From the NCBI GenBank assembly GCA_028829895.1, contig CM054177.1:38036564-38100563 (forward strand): a stretch of 64,000 nt of DNA, read 5' to 3'. The notes below the pieces were generated by a model. The model did no database searches and was not told the origin of the DNA. It saw only the letters and a list, made by a program, of their open reading frames with translations. How positions within the stretch are numbered: the stretch's first letter is position 1; every line of letters starts with the position of its first letter. The position numbers and the translations under genes are program-made. Below, piece after piece: positions 35,300 through 47,209 of this stretch. Source of the stretch: Sinotaia quadrata (lineage: Eukaryota; Mollusca; Gastropoda; Architaenioglossa; Viviparidae).

Positions 35300-36575
35300 T
35301 TATTTAGTTCAAGTACACCAGTCCTTGCACTTAGCTGGTTATCCAAACAGCGACGATAAATGAAGCACGTGGTCCCCAATGAAATTCCTGTTGGATTACC
35401 GGACTCAATGGTCTAGTTATCACCAACTTAGTTGACAGTCTTTTATTAATTACATTCCTCTTCTGAATCGCATCAGGAGTTCAGACTCAGCCAATTGCTA
35501 GACACCAATCGAAGCAATATACAGGCCTGTTCACTGGGCAGTGAATTTTACAACGATGAAGAAAAACCAAGATGTCAGGCGGAATACGTCAGACAAAGAC
35601 CAAGATCGAGAGACCAAGAAACCTGCTCTGGAAATAAATGAATCCCTATGATAGTTCTCACAGTTTCGCAATCCAATACATGTGGTTGACAATAGCATAG
35701 CTTATTCCTGGACCATTTTAGTGTCTTTACATTAATATTTAAATATATAATAAAAGATACAATGTGGTCACACACGTGCTTTTTTACAATTAACGTATGC
35801 ATGAGACTTATGAATTTCAAGAAAGCATTGCATTTTACAAATGAAATTCAATAAGAGAAAATCAAAAATACAATTTAAAAATCACGCATATGCGCTTTAC
35901 AATTACAACAATATAATACACGCAAAATGAATTTAAATTGTTAACAAGAAATTCTAGAAATCGTGCACAGACGTCCTGTGATACAATTCAGTTAATTTTA
36001 GTTTATAAAATTACAGTTTCTCAATGTAACAATTTATTTATGGATGTAACATTTCAACTTAGCCACACTTTTATCAAGTCACGTGTTTTGGAGAAAATTG
36101 CAATAATACAACTCCTGTAACAATAAAATGGATAAATTCGCACAATGATAACTTAAATGGAAATACAAACAATATTTTAAGAAATCGATGTGTTACCTTG
36201 TTCAATACAAAAGTACGATAGGCAGCGGGTCCTCGCGTGATTCACGGAATTTCAGATGACTTAGACGCTCGTATCGGTCTGTCCTTTCCCTCGTGAATGC
36301 GGGCCTATAGCGAGATCAGAGTATTTAAAGGAGTATACGAATTTATGCGCTAATTATTAGTCACGTGATAACGCTTGGTTCGACCTACAATCGGCCATTG
36401 TCTTAAATGTTACATAACTGGAGTGAGTTCTCTCTCTCTGTATGAATAAGGCGTGCGTATCAGAGCATGACGATTACGTCACTCTTAAAAAGAACTGCAT
36501 CCAAACAAGAAAAATAACGAATTTAAACGAAAGCAGGTTAAGAGGTCAAGTATAATTTGTCTTGACTCTGCTACA
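35300..36575. mobile_element. Divergent direct copy of the LTR-like element
   Basis: Shared landmarks with 31220-31945 in the same order: GCGCTTTACAATTA..., GTGCACAGAC, GGAGAAAATTGCAATAAT, TGTGTTACCTT. It ends near CTCTGCTACA. The left boundary is uncertain. No gene is seen inside. Confidence 0.5.
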
Positions 36576-36724
36576 AATAGGTTTACTAGATACAACTTCA
36601 TGTGTTTAGCATACTTCATACAAGCATCGTAGTTCAAAATCTGTAGAAATAATATTCTACCTCACATAATACATCTCTACGTAAATCGCAAGTATAAATA
36701 TTAATAGCAAAATGCATGAAATAT

Positions 36725-37010
36725 TTCTAAGTCCATTCTCTCTCAATCAGTCAATTAATTCACTATAAACTAAAGCCGCCTTTCATGACTGGACTTCTGC
36801 CAATCCAAATTCAAAGTGATTAAAGAAAAAAATCCTTTTCAATAAATAAACTTCGGTCTCTGCCCAATGATCTCGTTCTTGTAAATCTTAACCAGTGGAT
36901 AATAAACACTACTTATCCACCTAAACCCAGTTTAGATTACACCATCAAGTCTAGCAGATTCTCCACTGAGTTGTTTACTCCAAAAATATCATCATAAGCA
37001 TTGCTTAAGG
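36725..37010 (-). repeat. Interspersed repeat family 3, copy 2
   Basis: Contains CCAAATTCAAAGTGATTA, ATGATCTCGTTCTTGTAAA and CTTAACCAGTGGATAATAAA in the same order as 39780-39985. No ORF. Confidence 0.5.
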
Positions 37011-37794
37011 TCGAGTCACGTTAACATTGGCAACAATGATATAATTATTAAGTATAAGAATCGGCAAATTTATTTCTCCACACTTGTAATATTTTGTTAA
37101 ATAATGATGTTGTGATGATAATTATATTTCTCACATTCTAATCCCAACCACCTTCTGTACAATTAAAGTTAAAACAATTAACATTTAAAAAATAAAACAA
37201 ACCGAAACCACAGTGTTAGGTAATGATCACCACCTCTTAGAGTGTACACGAAATAAAGTCATGACTTGACCTCTGAGGTCAGGCAGTACCAGTGGTCTCA
37301 TGCTGGACCTCCGGGAAATTTGTCGTGCATGACCAAAACTAATTAACTATCAGCTTAGAAATGAGGTAAATTCTGTTGTTTCCATGCATTGTTGATGTGA
37401 TGAAAATTATGGTTATAGGAATAAAATCCTTTCCATTCTTTCCAGTACCACCAGTGGTGATATAAAACCCCAAATACTCCAAACTTGGAAGGCTACTTTT
37501 ATCATGCCCATTGTTGGAGAACAGACTTATCTCCCTTGGATAAATAAATATTACTCCTAGGTAAAAACTATCATGAATGGATTAATTATATTAGCCATAT
37601 TAATGTGAGAAAATCTATTTCTATATGTGTCACATGTCTGGTTATATCTAATTCCCATGTATCAATATTAGATTATTGTTTCACTTCCAATACTAGCAAC
37701 TTGTTGACGGCCTGACTTATCATTCCGATAATATGCCATAAATTCGGGATATTATTCAATGACATACCAACAGATACATCAATAGATGAACCAA

Positions 37795-39080
37795 GCTGGT
37801 AACGTTATCTCCACCATTTTATCAGTTATAATTATAATATTAATCACTCCGGCTCAGCCCCCATACCAGCTTCCTAGTCGCCATTCACAACAAATTATAC
37901 AAATGTGGGTGAAGATAACAAGTAAAATTTATATTATTCGTGTAATGTTCGTTTTCGACTGATCAGTTTATTTGGAGAAAGCACACAAACAAGAGTTTTC
38001 ATGAAGTCCAGCAACTGCTCATGGCATCCTTGACAGAGTGTGATGTCACGTAGCGGTTGTCTTCCTGGTAGGAACAACTCCGTGTCGAATAGTGCTAGAC
38101 GTTGTAGTCTGAGGATTAAGAGATGAGTATACCTTCAGACCAAGTACTGGCCGAAATGAACAACATTTCTTCTATAACAACCTATAAGCATTAACTCTCA
38201 TTTAGACTTCATGGTGACAGCTATAGACTACTTTTAGACTTCATGGTGACAGCTATAGACTACTTTTAGACTTCATGGTGACAGCTATAGACTACTTTTT
38301 ACAATGTTCATTACAACTCGTTAGCTACATGCCTAATATAATTCACAACTATAAAATATTTATAAGTGAACAATAATAGTTCCACTCCTGCAATTACATA
38401 AATTCATAGATACATATCCAACAAGTGGTTTACATTCGTAGTCATTAAGTAATAATTCTGATCTCTATTTACTTCCACTAGCTACAAATAGTTTTAAAAA
38501 GTGTGAGCATTGCATATGTATGTAGGCCTACTTATATTTTATTTCAACGTTCCTACATAATGTAATCGTTGCTAATGCCACTTATCTTCTGTGAGAAAAA
38601 ATACATTTGTTCATACAATGTCATTAGCAAATCACATGAATATTTTATATAACATTCTATCAATAATAGGCCTATATACAAATAATTTAGAGAAGTCAAT
38701 TATATTTACCGCTCCCATAATTCGTGCTTGGTATCAACGTATACAAGAAATCGACACTTGGAGCATGGGTGCAGTGGATATACATCTGTGGACATGGGTT
38801 AGCAATACATATATATGAATGGTCACGCGGTCTTCTAGCAGATTCTACATGGAACGCGAATGATACAATATGGGCTTCTCGTATCCTGCTAGTGGTTCCC
38901 CCTTCCTGCCACCCGATTTACCCCTCTGCATTTCACCCTTTTGAGTGGCCTACATATTAAGAGTTCGTAAACACCTACTGCATCACAGGTAAGCAATCTG
39001 GCTAACGGTACCACACTTATTATAGAAAGATAAAAAGAATGTTAATTAATAAAATGTTTAGCTAAACGGCATAATTTACC
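37795..39080 (-). repeat. Interspersed repeat family 2, copy 3
   Basis: Same orientation as 25262-26640. It has TAACGTTATCTCC at the left, TCCGGCTCAGCCCCCAT, GACAGCTATAGACTAC, GTCAATTATATTTAC and GGCATAATTTACCCA at the right. It contains a private 32-bp tandem triplication (38212-38298) of the GACTTCATGGTGACAGC segment. Confidence 0.55.
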
Positions 39081-39780
39081 CAGAACTCTTTTGACACCAC
39101 CCCCCCAATTCAAGCGGTTTATTGGGTTAAATAAGAGCTCACAAACTATGCAAGCATTACAATTAACTTACAATTAAAATGTCACAATGCAATAATTACG
39201 AAAAGTCAATTTGGTTTAAGAACCATGATCAGCGCTCACACTCTATTGTGAATGACCTCTCATACAATGAAATCCTAATCTAACAATCCAACTTCATCAA
39301 ATCATAGCACAAATGAAGGTAAGAAAATCAACCTTCCAAGAAAAAGATATCTATTATCTACGCCCATAAAACTAAATTGACAATCCAATGAAGTGTCATT
39401 GCTTCGACGGTAATCCTTAGTGACAATGGTTATTAACTTCCCTGAGCACATTGACACTAAGCTGAAAGAAAGATATGAATTAAAATTAAATAAATTATTC
39501 TCAAGCATCCTATTATTATTATGCCAAGTTTTAACTAAAATTAAAAGTCAGCCACACATACCTTCCACATTTCTCAAAAAACCAAGAATCGAAGGTAATC
39601 TGGTTGGAGTACAATAGATCTTTCCTTTAGATTACTGCACTCAGGAATTAGTCTTTCTGACTTTAAAATTCCACAATATCTTTCTTTTAAAATTACCAGA
39701 CAAAGTTTCTGGGACTTGCTTCTTCGTTGCCGTAGCAGCGGATTGTGGTAAGCGAAGTGGAGAGAATTAGTTAAACCTGA
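39080..39780. other. No gene seen
   Basis: AT-rich. The small ORFs at 39302-39617 lack features of a real protein. Confidence 0.5.
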
Positions 39781-39985
39781 CTATTTAAAGGTTTTCCATT
39801 ATGACTAGACTTCTTACCACACCAAATTCAAAGTGATTAGACAATTGAATTCTTTACAGCATGTAAACTTTTGATCTCAGTCCATTAGCTGGTCTCGTTT
39901 TTTGTAAATCTTAACCATTTGATAGTAAAAACTACCCATCCATCTAAAATTAGTTTATACTACATCAGCATGAGGACCAGGGACT
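39780..39985 (-). repeat. Interspersed repeat family 3, copy 3
   Basis: Contains CCAAATTCAAAGTGATTA, GGTCTCGTTTTTTGTAAA and CTTAACCATTTGATAGTAAA. Direct relative to 36725-37010. Confidence 0.5.
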
Positions 39986-40037
39986 TTTTAATGTCAACCC
40001 TTGCCATACTTCCAAAACTAAGTACACAACACAGGTG

Positions 40038-40150
40038 TGTCACACACACACACACATACGCACAAACACACACAAACACACACACACACACACACACACA
40101 CAGAGGACATGCCTGCACACACACAGAGGACATGCATACAATACACACAT
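40038..40150. repeat. CA microsatellite with a short duplication
   Basis: CA run followed by two copies of CACAGAGGACATGC. Confidence 0.9.
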
Positions 40151-40299
40151 ATAACATATGTGTGTATCCATTCACATATACAAACGCATAAATAATATCT
40201 TTCAACATGTTTCTGTGGTCATACTAAGGGAAATAACTATTGAAAAATAATTTTTAGTTGGATTATTTCCCTTATACCGTGACATTCCTCATCAGCCTG

Positions 40300-41095
40300 C
40301 TCTATACCTATATATCCACTTCGTCATTCTGCACTATATCTATGTCTCTTCTCCTCAGTCTCATCTATTCTTGTATTCTCTATTATTGTCATTCTGCACT
40401 ATATCTATATATCTATTTGCATCAGTTTGCCATGTATATATCTGATCAGTATGAGCTATACCTTTCTATCTATTCTTATCAATCTACTATATATTACCAA
40501 TATATCTATTTCTGTCAGTCTGCACTATACTTTTATCTCTTATTTTAAGTCTACACTATAATTAATATATAAAATGTTCAGTATGTACAACACCTATATA
40601 CATGTTATGGTCATTCTGCATTATACATATATATATATATATACATAATTGTCAATCTGCACTTTATCTATATACATACCTATGTCAGTCTGCACTATAC
40701 TTTTATATCTATTCTTATTAGTATACTATATACATATATATCTATTCTTCTTTGTCCGCACTACACTGTTATATCTATTCTTGTCTGTCTGCTCTATAAC
40801 TATATATCTATTCTTGTCTGTCTGCTCTATAACTATATATCTATTCTTGTCTGTCTGCTCTATAACTACATATCTATTCTTGTCTGTCTGCTCTATAACT
40901 ATATATCTATTCTTGTCTGTGTGCTCTATAACTATATATCTATTCTTGTCTGTCTGCTCTATAACTATATATCTATTCTTGTCTGTCTGCTCTATAACTA
41001 TATATCTATTCTTGTCTGTCTGCTCTATAACTATATATCTATTAGAGTCATGCTGCAATATGGCTATATATCTCTTTTTGTCAGTCTGCAATACA
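40300..41095. repeat. 36-bp minisatellite
   Basis: Degenerate at the left, homogeneous from 40775 to 41045: TCTGCTCTATAACTATATAT then CTATTCTTGTCTG. Because the unit is a multiple of three it stays open on both strands (YLFLSVCSITI repeats; minus strand YIVIEQTDKNR). There is no start signal or ordinary composition, so not called as a gene. Confidence 0.9.
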
Positions 41096-41184
41096 AAATT
41101 TATCACCTTATTTCATTAAGAGAAAATATTTTAAAATAATTTATAGTAATTTTACATTATGTCTACTTAAATAACTTGCCCGTT

Positions 41185-41395
41185 AAACTTGTAGCTTTTG
41201 CCTGTTAAATCTGTAGGTTTTGCCTGTTAAACCTGTAGTCTTTACTTGTTAAACTTGTAGGTTTTACCTGTTAAACTTGTAGGTTTTACCTGTTAAATCT
41301 GTAGTTTTTGTCTGTTAAACCTGTAATTTTTACCTGTTAAACTTGTAGGTTTTACCTGTTAAATCTGTAGTTTTTACCTTTTAAACCTTAGTTTA
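41185..41395. repeat. 22-24 bp minisatellite
   Basis: About nine units of GTAGGTTTTACCTGTTAAAC. Confidence 0.85.
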
Positions 41396-41419
41396 CAAAA
41401 TAATACCTATGCAATTTAG

Positions 41420-42020
41420 ATGAGCACATAATTATGACACATTGATACTCTAAGCACATAATTATGACACATTATATTAAACATTGATACTCTAAGCACA
41501 TAATTATGACACATTATTAAACATTGATACTCTAAGCACATAATTATAACACATTATTAAACATTGATACTCTAAGCACATAATTATGACACATTATTAA
41601 ACATTGATACTCTATGCACATAATTATAACACATTTTAAAACATTGATACTCTAAGCACATAATTATGACACATTATTAAACATTGATACTCTAAGCACA
41701 TAATTATGGCACATTATTAAACATTGATACTCTAAGCACATAATTATTACACATTATTAAACATTGATACTCTAAGCACATAATTATAACACATTATTAA
41801 ACATTGATACTCTAAGCACATAATTATGACACATTATTAAACATTGATACTCTAAGCACATAATTATAACACATTATTAAACATTGATACTCTAAGCACA
41901 TAATTATAACACATTATTAAACATTGATACTCTAAGCACATAATTATGACACATTATTAAACATTGATACTCTAAGCACATAATTATAACACATTATAAA
42001 ACATTGATACTCTAAGCACA
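41420..42020. repeat. 40-bp homogeneous minisatellite
   Basis: About fifteen units of ACATTGATACTCTAAGCACA then TAATTATGACACATTATTAA. Most variation is at one base of the TTATGAC/TTATAAC triplet. The first unit or two lack the TATTAAAC part. Confidence 0.95.
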
Positions 42021-42109
42021 TATCACACGTTGCACGTTTTATAACTGCTCCATCAATTTATTCCTCTTTGGTTACATCCGTGATATCTACAGTGGGCAAC
42101 TATATATCA

Positions 42110-42400
42110 GGCTCGCACATTTCGCGATGAAAGCGGCTGAGAGTGATTATTTGATGACACTACTCGATGAAATCCACTGATGGCGATTATTTGATGATAA
42201 TACGCAGTTTGATGACACTACTAGATGAAAGTCATTGATGGCGATTATTTTATGACACTAGATGGAAGCCACCGAGAGCGATTATTTGATGACGCTAGAA
42301 AGCCACTGATAGCTATTATTTACTACGCAGTGAAATCCACTGATAAAAATTATTTGACACTATGTGATGAAATTCACTGATAATGATTATTTGATGCCTG
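42110..42400. repeat. Degenerate 40-50 bp repeats
   Basis: Units share GATGAAA, CCACTGATGGCGATTATTTG and ATGACACTA. Confidence 0.7.
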
Positions 42401-43027
42401 TCTTGATTTGCTGTTATGATATCATTTTATTAACTATGTTTGCAAAATACCTGAATTAATACTTTTATCGATACCAGAACTTGTCTCCATCAATGCAGCT
42501 TCACTATAAATGGATTTGTAGTGGTGCATCTTGAATATATGCAAATCAGTAGGTGACTGGAGATCTTTGTGTTTACTTATAAGAGAAAATATTTCAAGAT
42601 CGTATCCATCCTTCCATCCATCCATCCATCCATCCATGTTTCATTATATTGACTTGAAAGTTAATTTATTAACCTACTTTCTGCATACACTCGTGTGTAG
42701 ATGTCACTACGTCACAATATCCCAATTACGACCAATTATAACTGATGTGAGATGGTATAAACAAACCGAGTAAACAACAGCAGCAGAAAAACAAGAGCAC
42801 ATGAAAGAAAAGAAAAAAAGATTTAAAATAAAATGGTCCATACTTTCCTCTCGTAATCCACCCACAAGAGCAGTCAAAATATTAAAGGCTCGCAACCAGC
42901 ATAAACATTTAAATACGCTGATGAAAAGTGAAACTGCTGTAGATGTAAACAAAATAAGCTTTAAGGCGAAATCTGCACTTTTTATTATCCTGTTTACTGT
43001 AACTCTTCTTCCACAGTTTTGTATAAA

Positions 43028-43151
<124 letters not shown>

Positions 43152-43314
43152 CTTACTGGTTCTTAAAAACTGGTTCCTTGTGATGAAAGCTAGCCCTGCC
43201 CTGTGCATGACCCCTATGTAGGAAATTATTAGCCTAGAAATGAACGATTTTGTGAAGGTCTCTCGCTCATTATGGTTTAGATTCTCTGCAATAAAACAGT
43301 TTATGTGGAATTCT

Positions 43315-43560
43315 GTTTAGAATTGGCTCATTTAGTCTCGACATCTTCCCATAGAATTGGCTCATTTAACCTTGAGATCTCTCCATAGAATTGGCTCATT
43401 TAGTCTGGACATCTTCCCATAGAAATGGCTCATATAGCCTGGAGATCTCCCCACATAATTGGCTCATTTAATCTGGAGATATCCCCATAGAATTGGCTCA
43501 TTTAATCTGGAGACCACCCCATAGAATTGGCTCATTTAGTCATCTGGGTTCTCTGCCTAG
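43315..43560. repeat. 38-bp minisatellite
   Basis: About six units of CATAGAATTGGCTCATTTAG then TCTGGAGATCTCCC. Confidence 0.85.
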
Positions 43561-43794
43561 AATTCTCTCTTTATAGCTTATTACAGTTAGGGCCCTGGTG
43601 TCTGTGTGTTTTGTTCTCTATCAAGAACAGTTATTTGACCAGTCTGACAGTTTATGGTTGTTAGCGGGTCTGTGTGCTTATTTTTCTTGATCCCTCAAAC
43701 ACTCCACTTTTCAACGCATATAGTTGTGTAGGACTCCATGTCTAATCATTTAAGGCCCTATGCATTATCATCCGGTTAATTAAAGCCTTAGATT

Positions 43795-44058
43795 TGACCA
43801 CCTTGGACAATTATTGCCTTGTTCTTCATCACTTTGGACAATTATTTGCCTTGTTCTTGATTACTTTAGACAATTATTTGCCTTGTTCTTGATTACTTTA
43901 GACAATTATTTGCCTTGTTCTTGATCACTTTGGACAATTATTTGCCTTGTTCTTGATTACTTTAGACAATTATTTGCCTTGTTCTTGATCACTTTGGACA
44001 ATTATTTGCCTTGTTCTTGATCACTTTGGACAATTATTTGCCTTGTTCTTGATCATCC
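43795..44058. repeat. 31-bp minisatellite
   Basis: About eight units of GACAATTATTTGCCTTGTTC then TTGATCACTTTG. Confidence 0.9.
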
Positions 44059-44719
44059 CTGACAAAACAATTTTTAGCTTAATATTAGATGAGACAGATA
44101 TATTTACTTACGAATATTTGCAGCCTAATAATCGCTCGTTGAGCTAATGTATTTACAGTTCACAGTTCTTTGCTTGTGGTATTTACTGTTAATTTTACAT
44201 CTCTAAACTTACCTTAGAAATATGTTTTCATTTCTATACCTCTAGTGAATGTTTACTTCTTTCACTTCCTAATAAACATGTGTCCATTGAGGTCAGAAAG
44301 GCTACTTCATGACACAACTTTTCGCTCAGCCGTATGATCAGGGTAACGGTTTGAGGTCGCGACAAAAACCATCGAATATTATCTCGCTTGGCACGGTGAT
44401 ATGAAACAAGAATTCACTTTCTGCAAGACAGTTAATTTCTCTTTACGACTATTTTCTTTCCGATGGATTTTCCGCCACGTGTTTATGATTACTTCCAACA
44501 GTTGCTTTGCACCGTTCTCATATTTTTATTTCAGCCGGACAAAGTAAGGTAGCCTATTTATCATCTACATTCTACAACAACAATAATAACAGCAACAACA
44601 ACGTATGCATCAAGACTAGCAGCAACAAACAAGATCTATTTTATACGGACGCCTGGCGATTTGTGTGGAATGTTGTTTAGGCGCAAGAGCTCTTTACTTT
44701 CTTTTCATTTTTTTCTATT

Positions 44720-44985
44720 TACTTTGAACAAATCTTTTCATGTCCATAACAATGCTTCATTTGGAATATACTTTTCATGTCCATAACAATGCTTCATTTT
44801 ACTTGGAACAAACCTTTTCACGTGCATAGCAATGCTTCATTTGGAATATACTTTTCATGTCCATAACAATGCTTCATTTGGAATATACTTTTCATGTCCA
44901 TAACAATGTTTCATTTTACTTGGAATAAACTTTTTCACGTCTAAAACAATGTTTCATTTTACTTGGAACAAACCTTTTCACTAAA
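44720..44985. repeat. 37-40 bp minisatellite
   Basis: About six units of CTTTTCATGTCCATAACAAT then GCTTCATTT. Confidence 0.85.
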
Positions 44986-44999
44986 ATCATTTGATATTG

Positions 45000-45290
45000 A
45001 AAGAGTGGTTGTGTAATGTGAGTGAGAGATGCGAGTGTGATATGAGAAAATGTTTGTGTGTGCGATGTGTGACTTTGTGAGCGTTGTGTGAGTTTGTGAC
45101 TATAATGTGTGAGTTTGTGAGTGCAATGCGAGTTTATGAGCGTACTATGAGTGAAATTTTGTAAGTGTATTTGTGGAAGTTTGTGAGAGTATGTGTGTGA
45201 GAGTAAGTGCTTATATATCTGTAAGTTTGTATGTGTGTATGTGTAATGTGTGTGTATGTGTGTGTGCGTGTGTGCGTGTGTGTGAAGAGA
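45000..45290. repeat. GTGTG-rich tract
   Basis: Units of GTGTGAGTTTGTGA type pass into a TG/TATG run. The minus-strand 129-codon frame (44916-45305) is its translation. Confidence 0.8.
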
Positions 45291-45354
45291 GAGCTGCAAA
45301 TGCAAATGGAGTTTTGCGCCTGGCAGATTAAAGAAACTTCCTAAGGGTCAGGTC

Positions 45355-45575
45355 AGATGTGTTTGATTATATTACTTTAAAGTCTGATTACACATGAGGT
45401 ATAATTATGTATGGTTGGTTACACTTGAAGTCTGGTTACACATGAGGTATGGCCACGTATTATTGGTTACACTTGAAGTCTGGTTACATAAGAGGTATGA
45501 CCAATTATGTTTGGTTACATTTGCAGTTTGGTTACACATGAAAAATAACCATTGTATGATTGGTTACACATGAGG
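45355..45575. repeat. 45-48 bp repeats
   Basis: About five units with GGTTACACTTGAAGTCTGGT and TACACATGAGGTATG. Confidence 0.8.
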
Positions 45576-45659
45576 CCTTTTAAAAAAACAACATATATTT
45601 GTATATATGAGCTGACCGAATATGTAACGTGGTGGACGAGCGTCATTACGCATGACGCA

Positions 45660-45875
45660 CGATTGCACACTTGAGTTTAATCATACGTGCTTGATTTATA
45701 CCAGGACTGATCACGGATGGCATATGAGGTCTGATTGCACACTTGATTTATACCAGGACTGATCACGGATGGCATATGAGGTCTGCTTGCACACTTGATT
45801 TATACCAGGACTGATCACGGATGGCATATGAGGTCTGATTGCACACTTGATTTATACCAGGACTGATCACGGATG
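45660..45875. repeat. 57-bp minisatellite
   Basis: Three to four near-identical units with GATTTATACCAGGACTGATC then ACGGATGGCATATGAGGTCT. Confidence 0.9.
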
Positions 45876-45995
45876 TACACTAAAAACAAATAAGGGAGTC
45901 AAATGATAACGTACACTAAAAGCGAATAAGGGAGTCAAATGATAACGTACACTAAAAGCGAATAAGGGAGTCAAATGATAACGTACACTAAAAGC
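45876..45995. repeat. 36-bp minisatellite
   Basis: Four units of GTACACTAAAAGCGAATAAG then GGAGTCAAATGATAAC. Confidence 0.9.
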
Positions 45996-46079
45996 AAATG
46001 TAGAAATAAGCGAGATGCCTAAGTAGTGTAGTTAGATATTAAGTTATTTTATTTTTGCAATAAACTAGTGAGCAAGAAT

Positions 46080-46240
46080 ATGAAATAGGATTTGAAGGAC
46101 AGAATAGTGTAGCCAAACATGAATAGCAAATTATAACACTAAAATAATGTCGGATATACACTAAAAAGTGTAGTCAGGCATAAAAATAGCAAATTTTAAC
46201 ACTAAAATAATGTCGGGTGTACACTAAAGTGAAAAAGAGA
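46080..46240. repeat. Degenerate direct duplication
   Basis: Two copies with ATAGCAAATT, TAACACTAAAATAATGTCGG and TACACTAAA. Confidence 0.75.
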
Positions 46241-46299
46241 TTCAGTTAGGCAATGAAACAGTGTGTATTGAGGCACCTCCCCCCCCCCCCAAGAACCGT

Positions 46300-46680
46300 A
46301 TAGGCTACCTAGGCAAACATGCACTTAGGTAATAAAATCAGCCATGTAGCTAGACAAATGTGATTTAGGCAGTTAAAATGATTGTATCTAGTTTAGACAA
46401 GCGCGTTTTAAGCAATAAGAACCGTCGCTTAACTAGGCAAATGCGCATTTATGGCAATAAAAACGGCCAATGAGTTTGGTAAATTTGTATTTAGGCAATA
46501 AAACTAGCCAATGAGTTTGTTAAATTTGTATTTAGGCAATAAAAACAGCCATTGAGTTTGGTAAATTTGTTTTTAGGCAATAAAAACAGCCATTGAGTTT
46601 GGTAAATTTGTATTTAGGCAATAAAAACAGCCATTGAGCTTGGTAAATTTGTATTTAGGCAATAAAAATAGCCATGTAAC
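46300..46680. repeat. 42-bp minisatellite
   Basis: Six or more units of TTTGTATTTAGGCAATAAAA then ACAGCCATTGAGTTTGGTAAA. More degenerate to the left. Confidence 0.85.
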
Positions 46681-46754
46681 AGGAAAAATAAATGAGAAAG
46701 CGACACATAGCAATACAAGTGTAGGTAGTTACATAAAGGTGTATTTAGGCAATA

Positions 46755-47209
46755 TAAGCAGCGGAAGAAGTAACTGAAGAAAGCGACAGCAGAAGTAACT
46801 GAAGAAAGCGACAACGGAAGAAGTAAGTGAAGAAAGCGACAGCAGAAGAAGTAAGTGAAGAAAGCGACAGCAGAAGAAGTAAGTGAAGAAAGCGACAGCA
46901 GAAGAAGTAAGTGAAGAAAGCGACAGCAGAAGTAACTGAAGAAAGCGACAACGGAAGAAGTAAGTGAAGAAAGCGACAGCAGAAGTAACTGAAGAAAGCG
47001 ACAGCGGAAGAAGTAAGTGAAGAAAGCCTTAGCAGAAGTAACTGAAGAAAGCGACACCAGAAGTAACTGAAGAAAGCGACAGCAGAAGTAACTGAAGAAA
47101 GCGACAGCAGAAGAAGTAAGTGAAGAAAGCGACACCAGAAGTAACTGAAGAAAGCGACACCAGAAGTAAATGAAGAAAGCGACAGCAGAAGTAACTGAAG
47201 AAAGCGACA
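46755..47209. repeat. 21/24-bp minisatellite, left part of split array
   Basis: Units GAAGAAAGCGACAGCAGAAG with AAGTAAGT or TAACT spacers, about eighteen copies. The minus-strand frame of 198 codons (46614-47210) is a repeat translation (SLSSVTSAVAFF). The array resumes at 49173. Confidence 0.95.

Noticed and set aside
40649..41119. 156-codon plus and 126-codon minus ORFs
   Set aside because: Both are translations of one 36-bp repeat, one on each strand, with no non-repeat core.
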